Assembly (NCBI GenBank): GCA_964516325.1
Contig: CAZFAP010000137.1
Location: forward strand, 1 to 13,233
DNA: 13,233 nucleotides
DNA from: CAZFAP01 sp964516325
GTDB taxonomy: Bacteria > Auribacterota > JABMQX01
Direction: 5' to 3'
The position numbers and the translations under genes are program-made. Below, one piece after another: positions 7,296 to 13,233 of the stretch. The notes under the pieces were generated by a model that had not been told where the DNA came from, searched no databases, and worked only from the letters and a program-made list of their open reading frames with translations. How positions within the stretch are numbered: the first letter of the stretch is position 1; each line of letters begins with the position of its first letter.

Positions 7296-8024
7296 CTACA
7301 ACTCCGACTCTTTGAACGCCTCCGCGCGATAGGTCAGGACTGATGTTCCCGGATTTCTCCACGCTAAGGCAGGACAACCTGCCTTCACGCTCAGATGAGC
7401 CAAGAATGTTTCCTTGTCCGGGAGTTGTTCCCAGACTTGCGGCAGAAACGTCGCTTGCCGCTGTCCTATCCGCAGCACAACCCCATCCTCCTGGGAACGC
7501 AGTTTCCTGAGCAAATCGTCCGGTGAGTCGAAATCCAAAGGCTTCGGCACGGTCAAGACGCTCACCTCTATCTCAATGTCCTGGAGTTCTTCCTCACGGA
7601 CGGCGGGAAAACGATAGTCCTCGACGGCGGCGCTCCGTGCGTTGTCCACGACCGCCCTGTACAGGGGTTCACGCGGGAAGATATGCCCAATGCATCCTCT
7701 CAGCTCCCCCTTTTTCTTCAAGGTCACAAAGCACGCTCTCGGCTCAGTCAGCCTGTTCGACAAACCGGTTGCATCAACCTCGGGCAGGTTTCCTGACGAA
7801 ACGACCTCCTCCACAGTCCTGCGTGCGAGGGTCAAAAGAAATTTCCGTTCCTCGAGCGAGAATTGTGCGCGCTCCATGGGCTCCCCCACGTGTTCCGTGT
7901 GTGAGACTTCTGCCACTGGCTCCATGCTGTCTGGCTGTTCGCGGTGCAGGTGGCCACGGGCAGCCCAGACCACAATCAGCACGCCCACGATGAGCAGGAA
8001 AACTGCTCCGAGAGTTCGATACAT
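7296..8024 (-). CDS. amrA: AmmeMemoRadiSam system protein A (AMMECR1 domain) with N-terminal membrane anchor
   Basis: The 242-residue product has an AMMECR1 domain from about residue 55 to the end. Its hallmark LRGCIG lies at residues 108-113, followed by a helix starting with E-P-L-Y-R-A-V and the DYRFP and I-E-I-E-V-S-V-L segments conserved from archaea to humans. Residues 6-20 form a hydrophobic helix, so the protein is membrane-anchored or exported; archaeal and human members are soluble. A polar linker of about 30 residues joins helix and domain. The ATG at 8024 has AAGG four bases upstream. It begins 54 bases after the Memo gene. The biochemical function of AMMECR1 is not established as far as I know; being coded beside Memo and the radical SAM enzyme defines the three-protein AmmeMemoRadiSam set. 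Confidence 0.93.
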   Translation of the reverse strand: MYRTLGAVFLLIVGVLIVVWAARGHLHREQPDSMEPVAEVSHTEHVGEPMERAQFSLEERKFLLTLARRTVEEVVSSGNLPEVDATGLSNRLTEPRACFVTLKKKGELRGCIGHIFPREPLYRAVVDNARSAAVEDYRFPAVREEELQDIEIEVSVLTVPKPLDFDSPDDLLRKLRSQEDGVVLRIGQRQATFLPQVWEQLPDKETFLAHLSVKAGCPALAWRNPGTSVLTYRAEAFKESEL

Positions 8025-8078
8025 TGTGCCTTGCTCTTTATTTATGCTCCTGATGCGACAACGGCCGGCTGCCCAACC

Positions 8079-9068
8079 TCACTGCTTATCCGGGCTATCT
8101 GTTTTCGTCGCCTCGAAGAAGGCGACAGCCGCATACCCGACCACCCCGGACTTATCGCCCGCCGTGTCGCCGCTGTTGCGGTAGTCCAGCAACTTCGTTT
8201 TCCATCCCTTGTCTTTGGCGATGTGCATCAGCGCCAGAATCGGCCCTTTCCCACAGGCCTCCTGCTTTTCCATGCTCTCGATGTCGAGCTCGCAGATTGC
8301 CCGTGTGCAGGATTCGTCCATCCGTTTCGCAACATCGTAGGGATAGTAGTGGCTCAGGTCTGAACTTGCCACCAGAATTGTCTTATCGTCAAGGCATCCC
8401 GCGAGGACACGCGCGACCTCTTCCGCGTCCACTTCTCCGAACACGATGGGCACGAGCTTGAACTCCTTCAGTGTTTTCTGCAAGAACGGCAATTGAACCT
8501 CCAGAGAGTGCTCCCAGGTGTGGGGCGTGTCCTCTCCCGCAGGAGGCGCTTTCTTCGGAGATTCCACCGACCAGGGCGGTCGCCTGACCCGGCACGGCGG
8601 ATTGACTACAAAAGGCGCTTTCTTCCCCAGCTCGTTCGCCTTCGGGGAAAGCTCAATCAGACCCAAAGGCGTTCGGTACGCTTCCACGTCGGCGACGGCA
8701 GCCCCTCGGAATGCCGCATAGTGACTCGGCGCCATGACTATCGCGGTCTCGATGTCCCCTCCTATTAACTGCTTGTAGGCGTAGGCGGCCGTCTGACCGG
8801 AGTAGCGGTAGCCCGCGTGCGGACAGACCAGACCCCGGAGTTTCTCCGCTGGCGAAACGTCCACCTTTGATAAGAAGCCGTCAATCATTGCCGCCAGCGC
8901 ATCCTTCTCTCCCGGATAAAACAGACCCGCCACCGCCGCTTCCTCGATTCTCCCGCCTTGGGCCGGATTCTGGCTATCTTTCTGGGCTTTTCTTTTCATG
9001 GTCACGCCCAATGCGACCGCCGCACCGGCCACAACCACCGCTATCGTCAGCCAACTCTTCCAGCCCAT
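8079..9068 (-). CDS. amrB: AmmeMemoRadiSam system protein B (Memo family) with N-terminal membrane anchor
   Basis: The 329-residue protein is a Memo-family member, related in fold to class III non-haem iron ring-opening dioxygenases. Expected pocket residues are present: His84 in CPHAGYRYSG, His116 in APSHY, His187 in EHSLEVQLPF, His240 in SSDLSHY and Cys272 in ACGKGPI. By analogy, human MEMO1 uses the equivalents of His84, His116, His240 and Cys272 for metal binding. Residues 6-22 are a hydrophobic helix and Lys/Arg-rich residues follow (MKRKAQK), so the protein is anchored. Positive charges on both sides leave its orientation unclear. A proline-rich insertion at about 157-185 separates FVVNPP from EHSLEVQ, which are nearly adjacent in typical members. 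ATG 9068 was chosen over the longer form starting at 9116 because GGAGGTG lies about six bases upstream. The gene starts 62 bases after ecfT. Confidence 0.94.
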   Translation of the reverse strand: MGWKSWLTIAVVVAGAAVALGVTMKRKAQKDSQNPAQGGRIEEAAVAGLFYPGEKDALAAMIDGFLSKVDVSPAEKLRGLVCPHAGYRYSGQTAAYAYKQLIGGDIETAIVMAPSHYAAFRGAAVADVEAYRTPLGLIELSPKANELGKKAPFVVNPPCRVRRPPWSVESPKKAPPAGEDTPHTWEHSLEVQLPFLQKTLKEFKLVPIVFGEVDAEEVARVLAGCLDDKTILVASSDLSHYYPYDVAKRMDESCTRAICELDIESMEKQEACGKGPILALMHIAKDKGWKTKLLDYRNSGDTAGDKSGVVGYAAVAFFEATKTDSPDKQ

Positions 9069-9130
9069 CCTTTTCACCTCCGGGAGAGTCCTTGCCGCAA
9101 GGCTCCTGAGCCCCACTTTCAGTTGAGCGC

Positions 9131-9922
9131 TCAGAGCCGGGATAACACTTCCCCAAATCCTTTCAGTCTCAAGACGATCGCCCCAGCCGCCGCCAATACG
9201 GATGTCGCGACGACCACGTAATCGCTAACACGCAACTTCGTTATGATAAACGGCGTCGGCTTCCTTGTACAGCCAAATCCTCTCGCCTCCAGAGCCGTCG
9301 TCAGTGAGTCCACACTCTTGATCGAGTAAATGAAGATCGGAATGAGCAGCGGAATGTGGTTCCTAATCCTCCGGATGATTCCGCCCGAGTCAACATTCAA
9401 GCCACGAATCTGCTGCGCCTGCTTGACCGTCGCGGCGGTCTTGACAAGCTGCGAAACCGACCGGAACGCCAGAGAAAAGGCAAACGCCACCGATAGAGGA
9501 AGTCCGAATTTCCTTAGCGCGAACAGAAACTCTTCCACCATCGTCGAGGAAAGGAAGACCAACCCTGCCACGACCATGGCGCAGAGTCGCAAACCCATCC
9601 CGATGCCGTAGAGCGCCGATTCCTTGTGCACTTTCACCGGCCCCAACCCGAACAGAAGCGTTCCCTGCTTGAGAAACAGCGTCCACATCAACGCGCTAAA
9701 AACGAACAGAAGCCCCAGGAGAACCTTCACTCTCTTGATGTTGACCGCCGACCGGCTCGCGGCGACCAGACCTGCCTCAATCAATACAAGCCCCAGAAGA
9801 TAGAGCGGATGGTTGAACGACATTGCCACCACGAACAATGCCGCCGCCGCCGCCATTTTCGCCCGGGCATCTATCCGCGAGATGATTGTCTCTTTGTTGA
9901 TATATAGCGAGAAATCTCTCAT
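9131..9922 (-). CDS. ecfT: Energy-coupling factor transporter transmembrane protein EcfT
   Basis: The 263-residue protein has about five to six transmembrane helices and the two cytoplasmic coupling-helix signatures of EcfT: AQQIRG (169-174) and ALEARGFG (210-217). These arginine-containing motifs dock onto the ATPases and pass the power stroke to the S component. Length is normal for the family. Its ATG overlaps the stop of the ATPase gene in an ATGA arrangement (9919-9922), so the two are translationally coupled and probably made in fixed ratio. With the fused ATPase and the S component just upstream it forms a complete ECF importer at one locus, as in a dedicated group I arrangement. The stop lies 62 bases before the Memo gene. 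Confidence 0.93.
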   Translation of the reverse strand: MRDFSLYINKETIISRIDARAKMAAAAALFVVAMSFNHPLYLLGLVLIEAGLVAASRSAVNIKRVKVLLGLLFVFSALMWTLFLKQGTLLFGLGPVKVHKESALYGIGMGLRLCAMVVAGLVFLSSTMVEEFLFALRKFGLPLSVAFAFSLAFRSVSQLVKTAATVKQAQQIRGLNVDSGGIIRRIRNHIPLLIPIFIYSIKSVDSLTTALEARGFGCTRKPTPFIITKLRVSDYVVVATSVLAAAGAIVLRLKGFGEVLSRL

Positions 9923-11625
9923 TTTGTGTCCAGACAGTGCTCGAGTTCACTCGCCGAAAGGAGCGTCCTGCCAAGAAAACGGTTGGTCAGCGTCGCGGTC
10001 TCTGGCGCCATCAGTCCTGCTGACTCGAGCAACTCAGAGTTAGCAAAGAGCGCACGCGGTGTTGTGTCGGCGATGATTTTCCCTTCGTTCAGCACAATTA
10101 CTCGGTGAGCATACCGGGCGACAACCCACATGCCGTGAGTGACCACGACCACGGTGTGCCCTTTCTGATTGAGCGAGCGGACAAGCTCCATCAACCCCAC
10201 GGTTTCTTCGTAATCCAAACCCGTCGCGGGCTCATCGAGGACCAACACCCCCGGTCGCATCGCCAGAATCGAAGCCACCGCCACTTTCTGCCGCCCGCCC
10301 TTCGGCAGCATCAACGGGTCCTCTTCATCAAACCCTTCAAGGCGGACCGCTGAAAGAGACTCCGAGACCCTCTCGTCAATCTCCTTCTCGCTCACGGCGA
10401 AGTTCCTTGGCCCGAACGAGACCTCTTTCCGAACCGTCTCGGAAAAAATCTGGTGGTCCGGGTTTTGGAAGACAAATCCCACCGTCTTGCACAGCTCGAA
10501 CGGAGATTGGCTTTTGGTTGGGATGCCTCTCACCCTCACTTCCCCGCGAGTCGGCAAAAGGAGTCCGTTGAAGTGCTTGATGAGTGTGGTTTTTCCCGCC
10601 CCATTTCTTCCGACAATCGCGACCATCTCCCCTTCCCTGATAGAAAGGCTCACCCCGGAGAGGACCTCTTCACCGCCCTCCGGGGAGAAGCCCAGGTTCT
10701 CCGCCTCGATAATCGGTCGGCCGTACCTCCCCCTTCGCTCCCCTTCCCCCTTCAAAATCTCCTCGAACCTCGAGTCGCTGAATCGCTTCCCGACTTCCGC
10801 GAAGAAGCCATGAGGTTCCGCTCCCAACGGATAAGATGGCGTCCCCATTTTCTCCGCTAAAACGTCAATCTCTCGCGGGCGGATACCGTGTTTTTCCATA
10901 AGGTTTGGGCTGCGCAGAACCCCGTCCGGTGGCCCCTTCGCAACCACCTTTCCTTCGTCGAGAACCATGACCGAGTCGGCTCGCCGTGCCTCCTCGTACG
11001 CGTGCGTCGTCGCCACAATAGCCTGTCGCCCGCCGTACAGGTTGTTGACCACCTTGAGGACTTCATCCTTGCCAACCGGGTCGAGATCGCTCGTTACTTC
11101 GTCCAAAATCAGGAGTTGCGGCCCGCCCGCCAGAACCGCCGCCAGAGCCAACCGCTGTTTCTCTCCCCCGGAAAGCGTCAGTGGGTCTCTCTTCTCGAAT
11201 CCCTTTAGCCCCGCCAGCTCCAGACACCGCCCCACACGCTCCCGAATTTCTTCTCTCGGCAAGCCCAGGTTCTGCGGGGTGAACGCCGCCTCCAGTTCCA
11301 CCGTCGAGCAGAAGAGCTGTGATTCGAAATCCTGAAAGACCATCCCTATCTCCCCCGCGAGTTCTCTGACCCTTTTCCCCTTCAGACTCTTCCCGCCAAC
11401 GACGATCTCTCCGGCATATTCTCCCGGATAGCATTCAGGTATCAGCCCGCGAAGCGAAAAACACAGACTCGATTTCCCCGCCTCCGACCTCCCCATCACG
11501 TACAGACATTCTCCTTCCCGCAGGGACAACTCGACCGCATTCAGGGCGGGCCTCTTGCCTCCCTTATACGTGAATCGTAACCCGCTTACTCTTACGAACT
11601 CCTCGCTCACTTTCGACCGATGCAA
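9919..11625 (-). CDS. Fused double ECF ATPase (EcfA-EcfA' in one chain)
   Basis: The 568-residue protein (from TTG 11625) has two ABC ATPase domains. Domain 1 has Walker A GRSEAGKSS (45-53), a Q-loop at Gln98, LSGGE (151-155), Walker B LLILDE (Glu176) and a switch His208. Domain 2 has Walker A GRNGAGKTT (339-347), Q-loop Gln387, Walker B LVLDE (Glu465) and switch His497. Its signature reads LPKGG in place of LSGGQ. Forms like this occur in some ECF and archaeal ATPases, so it may be a degenerate but natural site. It would power import through EcfT at the cytoplasmic face. The start is uncertain. TTG 11625 has AAGGAGAG about nine bases upstream; GTG 11682, 15 bases after the S gene, has only a weak site; GTG 11610 has none. 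Its stop overlaps the ecfT start by four bases. Confidence 0.9.
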   Translation of the reverse strand: MHRSKVSEEFVRVSGLRFTYKGGKRPALNAVELSLREGECLYVMGRSEAGKSSLCFSLRGLIPECYPGEYAGEIVVGGKSLKGKRVRELAGEIGMVFQDFESQLFCSTVELEAAFTPQNLGLPREEIRERVGRCLELAGLKGFEKRDPLTLSGGEKQRLALAAVLAGGPQLLILDEVTSDLDPVGKDEVLKVVNNLYGGRQAIVATTHAYEEARRADSVMVLDEGKVVAKGPPDGVLRSPNLMEKHGIRPREIDVLAEKMGTPSYPLGAEPHGFFAEVGKRFSDSRFEEILKGEGERRGRYGRPIIEAENLGFSPEGGEEVLSGVSLSIREGEMVAIVGRNGAGKTTLIKHFNGLLLPTRGEVRVRGIPTKSQSPFELCKTVGFVFQNPDHQIFSETVRKEVSFGPRNFAVSEKEIDERVSESLSAVRLEGFDEEDPLMLPKGGRQKVAVASILAMRPGVLVLDEPATGLDYEETVGLMELVRSLNQKGHTVVVVTHGMWVVARYAHRVIVLNEGKIIADTTPRALFANSELLESAGLMAPETATLTNRFLGRTLLSASELEHCLDTK

Positions 11626-11697
11626 GCGTTGAATCTCTCCTTCAGCCGGTCTTGTGACGAGCACGAAAGGTCCCTCTCTCACGAATACACAACCTAT

Positions 11698-12465
11698 TCA
11701 GAGGAGAGCGACAGCAAGAAGCATCATGACTATGGAGGGGGACAAACCCATCGCCACACTCGCTCCCCTGGCAATCGGTTTTGACACACCGAAATAATAA
11801 GCATTCCCGAGGAGGTATCCGCTCGCCACACCTATGAACAGCAGAAAGACCAAAATCCACTGTTGCCGCCTCGCCTCCGTAGAGGTCGCCGAGAACTCAC
11901 GATGGAGCAGCCCCCATTTCTTCACGCGAGGGTAAAGGGCAGCAAGGAGAGGCGGTCCTATGATGACGCTCACCACGATGTTCTGCACAAAAACCAGGTT
12001 GCTGAAATAGCTGAACGGGACAAGCCCAAACATATCGAGCCCCCACGCGATGAACGTCGCGCAGGCGCCGGAAGCAAGAGCGGCACAAACGACATACTCG
12101 GCAATCTGTCGGCCCGAACGCATCGTCGGCTCCATGCCCGACGACAGTATCCCCATTCGTCCCCACACCTTGTACGGCACGTAGGCGAGAAGAAAGTTCC
12201 CCACGAACCCGAACGCGCTTCCCGGACCGAACATCCCACCCAGCGCGTCGCCGATGAGATTGCCCATCGCCGCCCCCCACGCTGCCGCCGGCCCGAACAT
12301 CAACGAAAAAGTTACTGGAATCACGGCCCCGGGGCGAATCTCCGCAAAACCCGGTATCGGCGCAAACCCTTTGAAGGGGATCATCACCGCCGCGTAGGTC
12401 GCCGCGATCAATGCCGTCAGCACGACCAGCTTCGTCTCACGCCACATTACGATAGCGTCTTTCAC
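11698..12465 (-). CDS. ECF transporter S component, substrate unknown
   Basis: The 255-residue protein is a hydrophobic membrane protein with about six helices. It shows the S-component style stretch R-P-G-A-V-I-P-V-x-F with FGPAAAWGAAMGNLIGD and FGPGSAFGFVGNF, which follows the family's G-x-x-x-G-N-x-x-G-D and G-N-F patterns. It lies at the head of the array, just before the ATPase and EcfT genes, so its partners are clear. It lacks the N-terminal Met-His-Ile-Met-type metal end of the CbiM/NikM nickel/cobalt components and has no obvious metal-binding histidine cluster. The likely substrate is a vitamin-like small molecule, or a metal complex if NikR controls it. GTG 12465 has GGAGAAGG five bases upstream. 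ATG 12447 and ATG 12552 are alternatives, the latter adding polar residues that do not look like family sequence. Confidence 0.85.
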   Translation of the reverse strand: MKDAIVMWRETKLVVLTALIAATYAAVMIPFKGFAPIPGFAEIRPGAVIPVTFSLMFGPAAAWGAAMGNLIGDALGGMFGPGSAFGFVGNFLLAYVPYKVWGRMGILSSGMEPTMRSGRQIAEYVVCAALASGACATFIAWGLDMFGLVPFSYFSNLVFVQNIVVSVIIGPPLLAALYPRVKKWGLLHREFSATSTEARRQQWILVFLLFIGVASGYLLGNAYYFGVSKPIARGASVAMGLSPSIVMMLLAVALL

Positions 12466-12755
12466 GTCCGCCTTCTCCGGATTCTTCCTTTTCCTTTCGA
12501 CGGCCTGATATCCCGTGGATTGCCGAAATTGGGACGGGGTCGCCCACCTCATGTCCCCATTTAGGATAACAAAACAAGCCGCACACAGTCCAATCCGTCA
12601 GCACAGACGATTCTCACCGCTTGCCTTCTCTCGCAGAAAGCCTCAGAAGCCGACCGAACCGTGACCCGAGGAATCGCCTTTGACCGCGGCGAAGCCCGTG
12701 TTATTATCAGATCAAAACGTAGCAACAGGCGTCCCGTTGATTGAGGAACCGACCC
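12466..12755. promoter_or_regulatory. Divergent control region between the ECF array and nikR
   Basis: This 290-base gap drives two opposite units. On the plus strand TTGACC (12680-12685), 16 bases, then TATTAT (12702-12707) is a good sigma-70 promoter for nikR, with each hexamer matching at five of six. On the minus strand TGGACT (12587-12592), 18 bases, then TATCCT (12563-12568) is a weaker candidate for the array; it would give a leader of about 90 bases. Beyond these I recognise no conserved riboswitch core (no TPP, cobalamin or NiCo pattern). Confidence 0.5.
12698..12725 (+). promoter_or_regulatory. Candidate NikR operator overlapping the nikR -10 box
   Basis: GTGTTAT (12698-12704) and GTAGCAA (12719-12725) are separated by 14 bases, 28 bases overall. 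The NikR operator reported for several non-enteric bacteria is GTGTTAC, 13-14 bases, then GTAACAC, and the enteric one (GTATGA, 16, TCATAC) is also 28 bases long. The left half matches at six of seven positions and the right at five of seven. The left half covers the first bases of the TATTAT box, so bound Ni-NikR would block its own transcription. The two halves are only partly symmetric, so confidence is limited. Confidence 0.4.
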
Positions 12756-13175
12756 ATGGCTGACCTTACCAGATATGGCGTGTCTATTGATTGCTCTTTG
12801 TCTGAGAGATTTGACCGCTTGATTAAGGCAAAAGGCTATTCCAGCCGGTCCGAAGCCATAAGAGACCTCATCCGCGACCGTCTTGTGGAGGAAGAGTGGG
12901 AAGCAGGCGGCGAGGAAACCATCGGCGTCATCACTCTCTTGTACGACCATCAGCAGAGGGAGCTATCCCAGAAGTTGACCCACTCCCAGCACAGCCATCA
13001 CGCCAAGACCGTCTCCTCTCTTCACATTCACCTCGACAGCTCAAATTGCCTGGAAGTCATCGTCCTTCGTGCATCGGCTGCCCGTGTCAGAAGGCTCGCC
13101 GATCGCCTCATCAGCACCCGGGGCGTCAAACACGGAAAGCTCATCATGACCTCCACCGGGCGACAGCTCGCTTGA
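12756..13175 (+). CDS. nikR: Nickel-responsive transcriptional regulator NikR
   Basis: The 139-residue protein has the normal NikR length and both domains. The N-terminal ribbon-helix-helix is TRYGVSIDCSLSERFD with a following helix SSRSEAIRDLIRDRL. The C-terminal ACT-like metal domain has HSQHSHHAK, SLHIHLDSSNCLEVIVLR and a closing GVKHGKL. The square-planar nickel ligands are recognisable as the His before HHAK, the two in LHIHLD, and the Cys in NCLEV (equivalent to His76, His87, His89 and Cys95 of the E. coli protein). Ni-NikR tetramers bind long bipartite operators and usually repress nickel uptake genes. ATG 12756 has GAGGAA seven bases upstream; an in-frame TTG at 12741 is not needed. 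It is divergent from the ECF array and the candidate operator is in its promoter. Confidence 0.97.
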   Translation: MADLTRYGVSIDCSLSERFDRLIKAKGYSSRSEAIRDLIRDRLVEEEWEAGGEETIGVITLLYDHQQRELSQKLTHSQHSHHAKTVSSLHIHLDSSNCLEVIVLRASAARVRRLADRLISTRGVKHGKLIMTSTGRQLA

Positions 13176-13233
13176 TGGGCACGGGGCTTTCCATCAGCGA
13201 CGACGGACATCTCCTTCAGACTCGCCCCGCGTT
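13176..13233. other. Right edge, no feature recognised
   Basis: The 58 bases after nikR contain no coding region. An inverted TGATGG and CCATCA pair (13173-13178 and 13191-13196) spans the stop codon around a 12-base loop without a T-run, so it is a weak candidate for any terminator. Confidence 0.4.

Noticed and set aside
12466..12697. Possible riboswitch in the leader of the ECF array, as many S-component genes have one
   Set aside because: No conserved core of TPP, cobalamin, preQ1, FMN or NiCo elements is recognisable, and the putative leader is only about 90 bases.
13173..13196. Inverted repeat TGATGG/CCATCA at the end of nikR as a terminator
   Set aside because: It overlaps the stop codon, has a 12-base loop and lacks a T-run.

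Overview
The window looks like a bacterial chromosome of fairly high GC. The evidence is Shine-Dalgarno sequences ahead of most genes, two sigma-70-like promoters and tightly packed operons. Nothing seen fixes the species. The gene mix (TolB-like propeller, beta-CASP nuclease, Tat-signal radical SAM enzyme, NikR) would suit an anaerobic, possibly uncultivated bacterium, but that is inference.

Layout. Positions 1-2756 (+ strand) hold a TolB-like beta-propeller protein behind a good sigma-70 promoter, then a metallo-beta-lactamase/beta-CASP ribonuclease-like protein. Positions 2757-3011 are a non-coding convergent gap with two inverted repeats. A short XRE-type repressor lies at 3012-3251 (- strand) with its own putative promoter. 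Positions 3395-12465 (- strand) carry eight closely spaced genes read right to left: an ECF S component, a fused double ECF ATPase, EcfT, AmmeMemoRadiSam protein B (Memo), protein A (AMMECR1), a membrane-embedded spermidine-synthase-like protein, a small two-helix di-histidine membrane protein, and the AmmeMemoRadiSam radical SAM enzyme. Divergent from this array, at 12756-13175 (+ strand), is the nickel regulator NikR. A candidate NikR operator overlaps its -10 box.

How the parts may work together. The array joins a complete AmmeMemoRadiSam system (three widely conserved proteins whose joint role I do not know to be settled) to a complete ECF uptake transporter whose S component is not the usual nickel/cobalt CbiM/NikM type. 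It also contains a SAM-fold aminopropyltransferase-like membrane protein and a possible haem-carrying membrane protein whose gene overlaps the radical SAM gene. All three AmmeMemoRadiSam proteins have an N-terminal hydrophobic segment, and the radical SAM enzyme has a twin-arginine motif, so the system appears to be built at or across the membrane. The NikR neighbour suggests a metal link, most simply nickel. That link rests on gene position and one imperfect operator, and has not been shown for the transporter itself.
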